DNA from: Kofleriaceae bacterium
GTDB lineage: Bacteria > Myxococcota_A > Polyangia > Haliangiales > Haliangiaceae
DNA: 64,000 bases
NCBI GenBank assembly: GCA_018057825.1
Contig: JAGPCY010000005.1
Span: 62,001 to 126,000, forward strand
Direction of reading: 5' to 3'
Shown: positions 45,370 through 54,342 of the stretch, one piece after another
Numbering within the stretch: the stretch's first letter is position 1
Layout of the letters: each line of letters opens with the position of its first letter
The notes under the pieces: generated by a model
The model's database searches: none
Seen by the model: the letters and a program-made list of their open reading frames with translations, nothing else
What the model was told of the DNA's origin: nothing
Made by a program: the position numbers and the translations under genes

Positions 45370-48300
45370 ATGGGCGACCTGGCGTTCGAGCTGACGCAGC
45401 TCCACACCGACTATCCGATCGCGCTGCTACCGGTGCGGCTGGAGACGCGCTTCGTCGCGTCGCCGCCGGCGCTGAAGATCCGGATCTACCCCGACGAGAT
45501 CGTGGCCGACGGCCATCGCCGCGCGTTGACCACCGGCGAGTGGGTTGACGCGACCCAGTACTGGCGCGACGGCTGGGATCCGGCCGACGAGTATCAGGCG
45601 TGGCAGACGTTGACCTCGCGGTACCCGGCCGAGCGCGCGGCCTGGCTGGTGGCGCAGGCGACGCCGACCAACGTCAAGGCGCGCCCCGGCGGCGCGCCCA
45701 GCTTTGCGCCGCCGGCGCTGAAGGACGACCTGCTGCCCGAGGTGACGGCCAAGGCGCTGCCGCGGTCGTGGCTGGTGATCGCCTATCGCGGTGGCCTCGA
45801 GGTGGGCCGGGTGACCAGCGGAGAGATCGTGGAGCCGGTCCACCTGTCGTTCGCGCCGACGGTCGCGGCCGGCGATCCGTCGTTGGTCGCGCGCGACGGC
45901 GTGACCATCGAGCCCGAGCTTCTGTGGACCATCGACTACGACCAGGCCGTGGCGATCGGGATGGCGGTGACCTTGCCGCTCACCAGCGCCGACCTGGCGT
46001 TGGGCTTCGATCGGGTCGTGGTGGTGGGCGTGCGGACCCAGGTCGACGCGGCGGCCGGGGCCGCGCTCGTGACCGAGCTGCTCGACGCCCACCGCTACAC
46101 CCGCGGCGTGGCGCTGGTGCCACAGGGGACGCCGACCAACAACACCACGGCCGTGCCGTCGGGGTTCCCGTTGCCGGGGGACACCCTCGAACGGTTCACG
46201 CTGGAGCGTGGTGGCGCCGAGGTGGTCGGTGCGACCGACGGCGGCTCGATCGCGACCGCGTTGGGGGTGCCCGCCACGACCCTCGCGCGCGTCGACGGCC
46301 ACCGCCGCCGTGAACAGGCGAGCGCGGCGGCGATGAACCTGGCGTTGTGGCCGTGCACGCTCGGCTACTTCCTCGAGCAGATGATGGCGCCTCACGTCTC
46401 GGTCGAGCAGCTCACTGCCGCGCGGGCGCACTTCCGCGACTTCGTGCGGGGGCGCGGACCGTTGCCGGTCCTGCGGGTGGGACGGGTGCCCTATGGGCTC
46501 CTGCCGGTGACCTCGAGCGCGCGCTGGCAGGCGGCGCGGACCGAGGATCCGATCGAAGGTGGACTGGCGACGCTCCTCAAGACCTGGCGTGCCGAGTTCC
46601 TGGCGCGGGCCAGCGCGGTGCCGCGGGTCGGCGCCACGGCTGACGCCGACGAAGATCTGATCGGTGTCCTGGTCCGCGACGCCCACAGCCGCGAGGTCCG
46701 GACCCGCGAGGTCTACGGCCCGGCGTTCGTCTCGAACCTGTTCGTCCTCCTGGGCCTCGACGGTAGCGGGCCGGCGGCGGCGCGGTTGACGCTGGCGGCC
46801 CAGGCGCTGGCGCAGGCCGGGTTGGCCGGATTGGCACCTCGAGTCGCGCAGCTCACGTTGGGCGACGAGGCGCGGCGCATCGGTCGACCATGGGTCGCGG
46901 AAGGTGCGCTGTCCGAGACGGCGACGCTGGCGCCCAACTACATCAATCAGGTCCGGACCTCGAGCCTGCGCGACCTGCGGGGCGCGGGCGCGGCCGCGAA
47001 TCCGTCTTTCGGCCAGCCGTTGCTGTTCCACCTGCTGCGGCAGGCGACGCTGGTCGAGAGCAAGCGCGCGGGGGTCGCCGCCGCCGCGACCGTTGGCGCG
47101 GCCGATGCGGTCGATGGGGTCGAGCGCGAGCTGCACCGCATCGGGCCCGGCACCGAGCCGCGCCGGACCGCGTGGGAGTGGTTCGAGGCGTCGGTCCCGG
47201 GTGTGACCGCGGGGGAACCGCTGGACGCCTGGCTCGGGGATCCGACCTCGACCGACGAGGCTCGTCGCTCGCTGCGGGAGCACCGGGCGGCGCTCGCGAC
47301 CCTGGCGACCGTGCCCACCGCCGAGCTCTCGCGGCTGTTCATCGAGACCCTCGACACGTGCTCGCATCGGGTCGACGCGTGGTTGACCTCCCTGGCGACC
47401 CGCCGGCTCGCGACCATGCGCCAGAGCCATCCCACCGGGGTCTACATCGGTGCCTACGGCTGGGTCGAGGACCTGCGGCCGCGGCCGAGCCCGCGGCCCG
47501 GGACCGCCGGTGGCTTCATCCACGCGCCGTCGGCGGCCCAGGCGACGACGGCGGCGGTGTTGCGCAACGCGCACCTGAGCCGCATCGGGGCGGCTCGCGA
47601 TCTGGTGGCGGTCGACCTGTCGTCGCGTCGGGTGCGCGCCGTGTTGGAGCTGCTTGACGCCGTCCGGCAGGGCCTGCCGCTGGCCGCGGTCCTCGGCTTT
47701 CGCGTCGAGCGCGGGCTCCACGAGGCGCAGCTCGATCGCTACATCGCGCCGCTCCGCCAGGCGTATCCGCTGGGCAATGACCCTGCGGTGCCGGTCGTCG
47801 CCGGCGAGCGCGTCGCCGCGCGCAACGTCGTCGATGGCCTGGCGCTCCGCGCCGCCTTGGCCGGGCAGACGACGGCCTCGACGATCCCGTGGTCGGCCGC
47901 GGCCCCGTTCGTCGCCGCCGGCGACCGCGCGGCGATGGCGCCGGTCCTGGCTGCCCTCGAACACGACGTCGACGGGGTGGCGGATCTGCTCCTCGCCGAG
48001 ACGGTGCATCAGGCGGTGCAGGGCAAGACCGAGCGGGCGGCGGGGACGCTGGCCGCGCTGGCCGGCGACGGCGCGATACCAGAACCGGAGGTGGTGAGCA
48101 CACCGCGCCGTGGCACGAGCGTCACGCACCGGGCCGCGATCGTGGTGGGCCCGGCCGAGGGGCACCCAGCGCTCGGCTCGTGGACCGAGACCCCGCGGAC
48201 CCTGGCCGAGCCGCGCCTGGCTCTTTGGACGGCGCTTCGGCTCGGTGCGGCGGGCACGGCGGAGGCCCGGGTGAGCTTCCCAGCGCCGACCGTTGGTGAC

Positions 48301-49605
48301 CCGGGCGCGCGGGGGACGGCGGTCGTCACCTTGGCCCACCTCGGGCTCGGTCCGCTGGACGTGCTGGCCATGGCGCGCCGCACGGAGGTCGATGGCCGGG
48401 GCGAGCTGGAGCTGCGGCTGCGCAGCCACGTGGCGACGGCCCTCGGCCAGGCCCAGGACGTCGCCATCGATCATGGGCGGGTCGGCGACACATTGACGTT
48501 CCTGGACGTGATCGAGCTGGCGAACTCGATCGATCACGTGATCGAGCAAGGCCGGCCGATGGCGCCCGCCGACGTGGCGGTCGCCGGGGCCCAGGTCGCG
48601 GACGTCGACGAAGGGGAGTTGACCCTTCGCGCGCAGAAGCTGATCGGCGCCCTGGCTGCGGCGCGGGCGACGCTCAGCGAGGCGGTGGCGGCAGCGGCGA
48701 TCGACGACGTCGCGACCAGCGCCGCGTTGCGCGCGGCCTTGTGGAGGGTCGCGGCCTTCGGGGTGGCTGAGGCCGTGCCCCGCCAAGTCGATGATCACCG
48801 TGCTGGCGACCGCGCGTCACTGCGCGAGGCGGGCGCCGCAGCGCTCGTCGTCATCGAGCGACGGCTGGCCGCAGCGGCGAGCCCCGGGCGCGGCGACTCG
48901 CGCCTGCAGGATCTGTTTGGCGGGACGCTGATGGTGCTTCCGACCTTCGCGCCGGTCAACCGGGCCGAGCTCGACGAGGCCATCGCCCGGGCGCCGGCTC
49001 TCGTGCCGGAGCCCGTCGGGGTCCGGCGCTGGTTCGTCGGCGCCGCCGCGGTGCGGTCGCGGCTCGCGGGGTGGCGGCTCGCGATGCTCGCGAGCGAGGC
49101 GGTCGCGCCGTCGAAGACGACGCTGGTCCCGGCACAGTTGCCACTTCAGATCGGCGCGCCGTGGGTCGGTGGGGCCTTCGCGCCGGGGGCGTCCCGACCG
49201 CGCGCCGGCACGGTCTCGCTGGTCCTGGACCTACCGCTCGCGCTCGGTGCGAACGACGGCTGGGCGGGTCTCCTGATCGACGAATGGTCGGAGGTGATTC
49301 CTGACGACACCCAGGACACCAGCCTCGCCGTGCACCACGACGCGCCTGGCGCGGAGGCCGCGCAGTGCGTGCTCCTCGCGGTGCCGCCGCGACCCAAAGG
49401 GGCCTGGGACCTGCCGAGCCTCGAGGCCATCGTCAACGAGGCCTTCGATCTGGCGAAGATCCGCGCGGTGGATGGCGACCTGCTTGGGCCGCTCGGGCTC
49501 CTGGCACCGACCACGTTTCTCGCGGCCAACCTGAGCGACGACACGATCGCCGTCGACCTGGCGGCCATGACCATCGGCGAGGCGACGGTCCTCGCCGCGG
49601 AGTAG
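45370..49605 (+). CDS. uncharacterised giant island protein (1411 residues)
   Basis: No assigned function. The N-terminus has a distinctive block (PIALLPVRLETRFV, then LKIRIYPDEIVADGHRRALTTGEW) that also occurs, as I recall, in unannotated proteins of actinobacteria and cyanobacteria. The body is mixed alpha/beta, Ala-rich, with no membrane helices, signal peptide or catalytic motif I can name; two predicted helical stretches lie around residues 1075-1150. It is two base pairs from the next gene (stop 49603-49605, ATG 49608). Its size and lack of enzyme motifs suggest a scaffold or shell component. Confidence 0.78.
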   Translation: MGDLAFELTQLHTDYPIALLPVRLETRFVASPPALKIRIYPDEIVADGHRRALTTGEWVDATQYWRDGWDPADEYQAWQTLTSRYPAERAAWLVAQATPTNVKARPGGAPSFAPPALKDDLLPEVTAKALPRSWLVIAYRGGLEVGRVTSGEIVEPVHLSFAPTVAAGDPSLVARDGVTIEPELLWTIDYDQAVAIGMAVTLPLTSADLALGFDRVVVVGVRTQVDAAAGAALVTELLDAHRYTRGVALVPQGTPTNNTTAVPSGFPLPGDTLERFTLERGGAEVVGATDGGSIATALGVPATTLARVDGHRRREQASAAAMNLALWPCTLGYFLEQMMAPHVSVEQLTAARAHFRDFVRGRGPLPVLRVGRVPYGLLPVTSSARWQAARTEDPIEGGLATLLKTWRAEFLARASAVPRVGATADADEDLIGVLVRDAHSREVRTREVYGPAFVSNLFVLLGLDGSGPAAARLTLAAQALAQAGLAGLAPRVAQLTLGDEARRIGRPWVAEGALSETATLAPNYINQVRTSSLRDLRGAGAAANPSFGQPLLFHLLRQATLVESKRAGVAAAATVGAADAVDGVERELHRIGPGTEPRRTAWEWFEASVPGVTAGEPLDAWLGDPTSTDEARRSLREHRAALATLATVPTAELSRLFIETLDTCSHRVDAWLTSLATRRLATMRQSHPTGVYIGAYGWVEDLRPRPSPRPGTAGGFIHAPSAAQATTAAVLRNAHLSRIGAARDLVAVDLSSRRVRAVLELLDAVRQGLPLAAVLGFRVERGLHEAQLDRYIAPLRQAYPLGNDPAVPVVAGERVAARNVVDGLALRAALAGQTTASTIPWSAAAPFVAAGDRAAMAPVLAALEHDVDGVADLLLAETVHQAVQGKTERAAGTLAALAGDGAIPEPEVVSTPRRGTSVTHRAAIVVGPAEGHPALGSWTETPRTLAEPRLALWTALRLGAAGTAEARVSFPAPTVGDPGARGTAVVTLAHLGLGPLDVLAMARRTEVDGRGELELRLRSHVATALGQAQDVAIDHGRVGDTLTFLDVIELANSIDHVIEQGRPMAPADVAVAGAQVADVDEGELTLRAQKLIGALAAARATLSEAVAAAAIDDVATSAALRAALWRVAAFGVAEAVPRQVDDHRAGDRASLREAGAAALVVIERRLAAAASPGRGDSRLQDLFGGTLMVLPTFAPVNRAELDEAIARAPALVPEPVGVRRWFVGAAAVRSRLAGWRLAMLASEAVAPSKTTLVPAQLPLQIGAPWVGGAFAPGASRPRAGTVSLVLDLPLALGANDGWAGLLIDEWSEVIPDDTQDTSLAVHHDAPGAEAAQCVLLAVPPRPKGAWDLPSLEAIVNEAFDLAKIRAVDGDLLGPLGLLAPTTFLAANLSDDTIAVDLAAMTIGEATVLAAE

Positions 49606-49607
49606 CC

Positions 49608-51332
49608 ATGCCCTCGATCACCTACTGGAATCGCCTCGAGCCGCGGCCACGCGCGACCGACCTGGCGGAGGCGCTGGCGGCGCGGATCGCCGATCCGGCC
49701 TGGCTCCTGGCGCGCCAATGGCAACTCGGCGAGTTTCAAGGCGAGGACTCCGGATCCCCGGCCTATGTGAAGGTCGAAGCGACGATCGGCCGCGTGCGCG
49801 GCTGGGGTGCGGCGGGGGTGAGCGCGCAGGCGCTGCCGGCTGCGGCCCCGGTGGAGGCCCGGGTGACCGCGGAGCCTGGCGGCGGAGACCTGGCCCATGC
49901 CGTGGAGCTCGGCCAGACCTTCGAGCTATGCTTGGGCCAGGCGGCCGCGGCCGACCTGCGTGGCTACTTCGTGGCGGCGTATCCGATCGCCGCTGGCAGC
50001 GACGATGAGCCGCGCGCGGCGCGCCTGCGCGCATTGTGGCAGGGCCGGGCCATCGATGGCCTGGCTCTGTGGCGCGCGACGACCGAGGCAACGCCACCGG
50101 CGCCGGGGGGCGCGGCGCCGCAGCCCAAGCCTGCGCCCGGCGTGCCGTGGTCGGTGCCATCGACCCGGCGCGGCGCCGCGGCCAGCGCCGTGCAGGCCTT
50201 CGTGGCCTGGGTGCAGTCGACCGGCGTGCCGGGCGTCGGGGCGCCGGCCGGGTGGAGTCCGGGCGAGCTGACGACGCGCGCGCAGCTCTACGTCGATGCG
50301 CCCGCGGGTGGCACGCTCAACTTGACCGCGACGCCGGATCGGCGGGGGGACCTGGATTGGTACGGCTACGACGGGGCCAGCGCGGCGGCTCCCGGCGGCA
50401 CGCCGACCGGTGCGATCGAGACCGTCGCGCGCTCGGTGATCCCCGGCCCGGTGCGGTTCCGCGGCATGCCCAACGAGCGCTTCTGGGACTTCGAGGACGC
50501 GCGCTATCCGATCGATGCGCTGCGGCCGGATCGCCGCAGCCTGGCGTCGATGATCTTGCTCGACTTCATGCTCGTCCACGGCAACGACTGGTACCTGGTA
50601 CCCTTCGAACAACCGGTGGGCAGTGCGTGCGCGATGACGGTCGCGGTGGTGGACGTCTTCGGGACGACGACGACGGTGCCGCGGGCCGAGCCGAGCGGTC
50701 CTTCCGGGCCGGGGCGCTTCGCGATGTTCGCGATCGACCGCGGCGACGTGGGCCTGGCTGGCGTCCACCTGGTGACGGCGTCAGCGGCGACGTCGGTGCT
50801 CGAGAGCGAGCCGATCGAAGACGTGCGCTTCTTGCGCGATGAGCAGGCCAACCTGGTGTGGGCCGTCGAGCACGCGACGGTCGGGGCGCTCGGGGCCGGT
50901 CGCAGGGCCGCGGATCGTGCGCCGGCGGCGGTGACCGCGGAGGCACCGTTGCCCGAGGGCGCGGCGCTGCGTTACCGGCTGGCGTCGGCGGTGCCGGCGA
51001 GTTGGTATCCGTTCCAGCCGGTGAAGCTCAGCGGCGCGAACCCGGATGAGGTCGCGCTCGAGCTGGCGGGGTTGTTGACGCTCGACGGGACGACCCCCGA
51101 GGTGCGGACGCCGCGCGGGCGTGTGCTTGCGGGGGCGGCGCCGGGAGTGGCACTGCGCCTGCGCGAGGAGCAGGTCCCCCGCGAGGGCACGTGGGTGCGT
51201 CGGATCGTGCGGCGTGCGCGCGGCGCCGATGGCGCAGTCCACGTCTGGGTCGCGCGGACGCGTGGGATCGGGACGGGGGAGGGCGATGCGGGGTTGCGCT
51301 ACGATCGTGGGGTCGAAGGGCCGGCGGAGTGA
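49608..51332 (+). CDS. uncharacterised 574-residue island protein
   Basis: No named family. It opens with ITYWNRLEPRPRATDLAEALAARIADPAWLLARQWQLGEFQGED, a strongly patterned segment that I recall from other unannotated bacterial proteins. The rest is beta-rich with repeated Trp-Tyr motifs (GDLDWYGYDG, ERFWDFEDARYPID, FMLVHGNDWYLVPFEQPVGS). No signal peptide. It is the last gene of the five-gene operon, followed by 137 bases without a gene before sppA. The high conservation-like patterning of the first 45 residues suggests a contact surface. Confidence 0.78.
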   Translation: MPSITYWNRLEPRPRATDLAEALAARIADPAWLLARQWQLGEFQGEDSGSPAYVKVEATIGRVRGWGAAGVSAQALPAAAPVEARVTAEPGGGDLAHAVELGQTFELCLGQAAAADLRGYFVAAYPIAAGSDDEPRAARLRALWQGRAIDGLALWRATTEATPPAPGGAAPQPKPAPGVPWSVPSTRRGAAASAVQAFVAWVQSTGVPGVGAPAGWSPGELTTRAQLYVDAPAGGTLNLTATPDRRGDLDWYGYDGASAAAPGGTPTGAIETVARSVIPGPVRFRGMPNERFWDFEDARYPIDALRPDRRSLASMILLDFMLVHGNDWYLVPFEQPVGSACAMTVAVVDVFGTTTTVPRAEPSGPSGPGRFAMFAIDRGDVGLAGVHLVTASAATSVLESEPIEDVRFLRDEQANLVWAVEHATVGALGAGRRAADRAPAAVTAEAPLPEGAALRYRLASAVPASWYPFQPVKLSGANPDEVALELAGLLTLDGTTPEVRTPRGRVLAGAAPGVALRLREEQVPREGTWVRRIVRRARGADGAVHVWVARTRGIGTGEGDAGLRYDRGVEGPAE

Positions 51333-51469
51333 CGCAGCCGGGGTGACGTGGCCGGGGCGAGCGCGCCGGGGCGATCGCGGCGGAGGGACGGCGTCGAAGT
51401 GCAGCGGCCCGCACGGTTTGTGCGGGGGCGTGTTCACATCCGCCGTGGGTCCGAGGAAAGCTCCTACCG

Positions 51470-54028
51470 ATGCAACCCGCCCGTCGCTCGCTCGCGCTCC
51501 TCGTGGCCCACGGGGCTCTCTGGGCCCTCGCCGGGCCGGCCGCGGCCCAGGTCGACGACGCGCGCTACCGCGCCGCGCCGGCCGCCGGGCTCGAGCTGCC
51601 GACCACGCCGCTGGCCGGCGACTTCGACGCCCGGGCCGCGATCGCCAACCCCGGCGGCCTCCAGCTCCTCGACGGCGACAGCCTGGTGGTGGCGGCGGTC
51701 GGGAGCCGGCGCGACGACGCGGTGACCGGCGGCGACGGCGTCGGGGGCTACGCCGCGACGGTGCTCGGCGGTGGCCTGGTGCCGCGGTTCGCCCTGGGCG
51801 CCGGCCTCGAGTACCTGAGCCCGGCCCGGGCCGCGCTGGTGCCCGATCCCGGGACGCCGTGGCGGCTGACCCTGGCGACGTCCTTCGCGCCTCGACCGGG
51901 CTGGGGCCTAGGCGTGGCGTGGCACCGGCTGGCTGGCGACGGCGCGGCCGCCGGGGCCTCGACCTTCGACGTCGGCGCCACCACCCGGTTCGGCAACCAC
52001 CTCGCGGTCGGCGTGGTCGCCCGCGATCTCAACGCGCCGACCGTGGGCGCGGTGGCGATCCGCCGCAGCCTGGCCGGTGAGGTCCTGGTCCGCCCGCTCG
52101 GCACCGATCGCCTGGCGCTGGCGCTCGGCGCCCGGGCCGCGGCGCCGGCCGGCGATCGCACCGTCGATCTCGACGGCTGGCTGCGGGCCGGGGCGACCGT
52201 CGCGACCGGCCTGTCGGTCGAGGCGGTGGCCGAGTCGCGGGCCCTGACCCGGGTCGACCTGACCGGCACCGGCGCTGAGCGCGACGTCGCCGAGCGCGAC
52301 GTCCGCCTGACGGTCGGCCTGACGGTGTCGTTCGGACAGCTCGCCGCCACCGTCACCGGCGGCGCCCGGCTCAGCGACGCCGGCCTGGGCCAGCCCGGCG
52401 GCGCGGTGATCGCGAGCTGGTCCGAGCGGCCACGCCCCAGCGTCCTCGGGGCCGGCCCGCGCCTCGAGCGGATCGAGCTGACCGGCGCGCTGTCGGCGCG
52501 GACCGTGGTCGCGACCGCGCTCCGGCTGCGCGCGATCGCCCGCGATCGCGACGTCCGGGGCGTGATCCTCGCCCTCGATGGCGTCGGCGCCGGCTGGGCC
52601 TCGCTCGAGGAGCTGCGCGCCGAGATCGCGCGGGTCCGGGCCAGCGGCAAGAAGGTCTTCGCCTACCTGGTGACCGCGACCTCCCGCGACTACTGGCTGG
52701 CGTCGGCCGCCGACAAGATCTACCTCGACCCGGCCGGCGGCATCCGGCTGATCGGGTTCGCCGGCACGACGCTGTACCTGCGCGGGCTGTTCACCCGGGT
52801 CGGGGTCGAGCCGCAGTTCGAGAAGATCGCCGAGTGGAAGAGCGCGCCCGAGCAGTTCACCGAGACCGGCCCGAGCGACGCCGCGGCGACGATGCGCGAC
52901 GAGCTGTACGACGATCTGTGGGCCACCTTCGTCGATGGCATCGCCACCTCGCGCCGCCTCGAGCCCGACGCCGTGCGGGCCCTGGTCGACGGCGGCCCGT
53001 ACACCGCCGGCGACTTGGTCGACGATCGCCGGCTGGTCGACGCGGTCGGTCCGCCCGAGCGGATCGTCGAGCTGATCGCCGAGGAGCTGGGCGGGCTGGC
53101 GCCGGTCGGGGTCGCGCCCCGGGTCAAAGACGATCGCTGGGTCCGCCCGGCGATCGCGGTGATCTACGCCGACGGCGACATCGTCGACGGCGAGTCCCGG
53201 ACCATCCCCGGCCTGGGCCGCAAGCTGGTCGGCGGCGAGACCGTGGCCCGCGCGATCGCCGCGGCCCGGGCCGCGCCCGAGGTCGTGGCGATCGTCCTCA
53301 GGATCGACTCGCCCGGCGGCAGCGCCCTGGCCTCCGAGCTGATGGCGCGCGAGGTCTTCGCGACCCGCGGCGTCAAGCCGATCGTGTGCTCGCTGGGCGA
53401 CGTCGCCGCGTCGGGCGGCTACTTCCTGGCTGCCGGCTGCGACACGATCCTCGCGGCGCGCTCGACGGTGACCGGGTCGATCGGGATCTTCTACGGCAAG
53501 TTCGATCTGTCGGGCTTGCTGTCCAAGCTCGGGGTCACCACCGACACCTTCCGGCGCGGCGCGCGGGCCGACATGGAGAGCCTGTTCCGCCCGTTCACCG
53601 AGGAGGAGCGCGCGGTCGTCCGCGATCGCCTCGGCTACTTCTACGGCCGGTTCAAGGATCACGTCGCGCGCGGCCGCGACCTCACCGAGGCCCAGGTCGA
53701 GGCGGTGGCCCGCGGGCGGGTGTGGTCGGGGGCCCAGGCCAAGGCCCGCGGCCTGGTCGATCAGCACGGCGGCGTGACCGACGCGGTCGCCCTGGCGAAG
53801 GCCCGGGCCGGGCTCGACGCCGACGATCGGGTCCGGATCGTCGAGCTGCCGCGGCTGTCGCCCGGGCTGCTCGGCCTGGTCGGTCGGTTCCTCGGCGTCG
53901 AGGCGGCGCCGTCGTCGGGCATCTGGGAGCTGCCGGCGGTGCGGGCGGCCCTCGACGCGGTGCCGCCGGCGCTCCTGGTCGCGCCCGGGGCCCAGGCCCG
54001 GCTACCGTTCGATCTGATCTGGGAGTGA
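51470..54028 (+). CDS. sppA: SppA signal-peptide peptidase with extra N-terminal beta domain
   Basis: 852 residues against about 600 for long-type SppA. A signal peptide (ending AAAQ) leads into about 300 residues of alternating strands (FALGAGLEYL, WGLGVAWHRL, LAVGVVARDL) like an outer-membrane barrel or autotransporter-type protein. Then follow the two SppA repeats: the first with the catalytic Lys in IAEWKSAPEQF, the second with the nucleophilic Ser in GDVAASGGYFLA. The enzyme cuts leftover signal peptides within the membrane. A stand-alone gene; its 3' end overlaps a small convergent frame by 27 bases. Confidence 0.88.
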   Translation: MQPARRSLALLVAHGALWALAGPAAAQVDDARYRAAPAAGLELPTTPLAGDFDARAAIANPGGLQLLDGDSLVVAAVGSRRDDAVTGGDGVGGYAATVLGGGLVPRFALGAGLEYLSPARAALVPDPGTPWRLTLATSFAPRPGWGLGVAWHRLAGDGAAAGASTFDVGATTRFGNHLAVGVVARDLNAPTVGAVAIRRSLAGEVLVRPLGTDRLALALGARAAAPAGDRTVDLDGWLRAGATVATGLSVEAVAESRALTRVDLTGTGAERDVAERDVRLTVGLTVSFGQLAATVTGGARLSDAGLGQPGGAVIASWSERPRPSVLGAGPRLERIELTGALSARTVVATALRLRAIARDRDVRGVILALDGVGAGWASLEELRAEIARVRASGKKVFAYLVTATSRDYWLASAADKIYLDPAGGIRLIGFAGTTLYLRGLFTRVGVEPQFEKIAEWKSAPEQFTETGPSDAAATMRDELYDDLWATFVDGIATSRRLEPDAVRALVDGGPYTAGDLVDDRRLVDAVGPPERIVELIAEELGGLAPVGVAPRVKDDRWVRPAIAVIYADGDIVDGESRTIPGLGRKLVGGETVARAIAAARAAPEVVAIVLRIDSPGGSALASELMAREVFATRGVKPIVCSLGDVAASGGYFLAAGCDTILAARSTVTGSIGIFYGKFDLSGLLSKLGVTTDTFRRGARADMESLFRPFTEEERAVVRDRLGYFYGRFKDHVARGRDLTEAQVEAVARGRVWSGAQAKARGLVDQHGGVTDAVALAKARAGLDADDRVRIVELPRLSPGLLGLVGRFLGVEAAPSSGIWELPAVRAALDAVPPALLVAPGAQARLPFDLIWE

Positions 54029-54241
54029 CGGTCCGGTCCCGGCGGCATCGACGCCGGCGTCGGCCGGCAGGATCACCGGCGGGATCTCGCGGTAATCGGC
54101 GGGCGGCGGCGGCTCGGTGTCGCAGCGCATGACCGCCAGCCCGAGCCCGATGTTGATGCTCATGATGAGGATCATGCCGCCGGTCACGGTCAGCCAGTAG
54201 CGCTTGTGCTTGCGCGCGAACGGTCGGGCTCGATCCTTCAC
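54002..54241 (-). CDS. small single-pass membrane protein
   Basis: 79 residues from GTG: a basic N-terminus (KDRARPFARKHKRYW), one membrane helix (LTVTGGMILIMSINIGLGLAVM) and a Pro/Asp-rich tail (DTEPPPPADYREIPP). No family recognised. A TAGGCT box lies 10 bases before the start. The 3' end overlaps sppA by 27 bases on the opposite strand. The helix and charge pattern make coding likely, but the gene is short. Confidence 0.5.
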   Translation of the reverse strand: MKDRARPFARKHKRYWLTVTGGMILIMSINIGLGLAVMRCDTEPPPPADYREIPPVILPADAGVDAAGTGPSLPDQIER

Positions 54242-54342
54242 GTGAGCGCGCAGCCTAGCAGAGCGTCGCCGGTCGGCGTCGACGGCGACCGCGGCACCTC
54301 GCCGCGCCGTCGAGGCCGCGCCGTCCGGGCCGCCCGGTCGGG

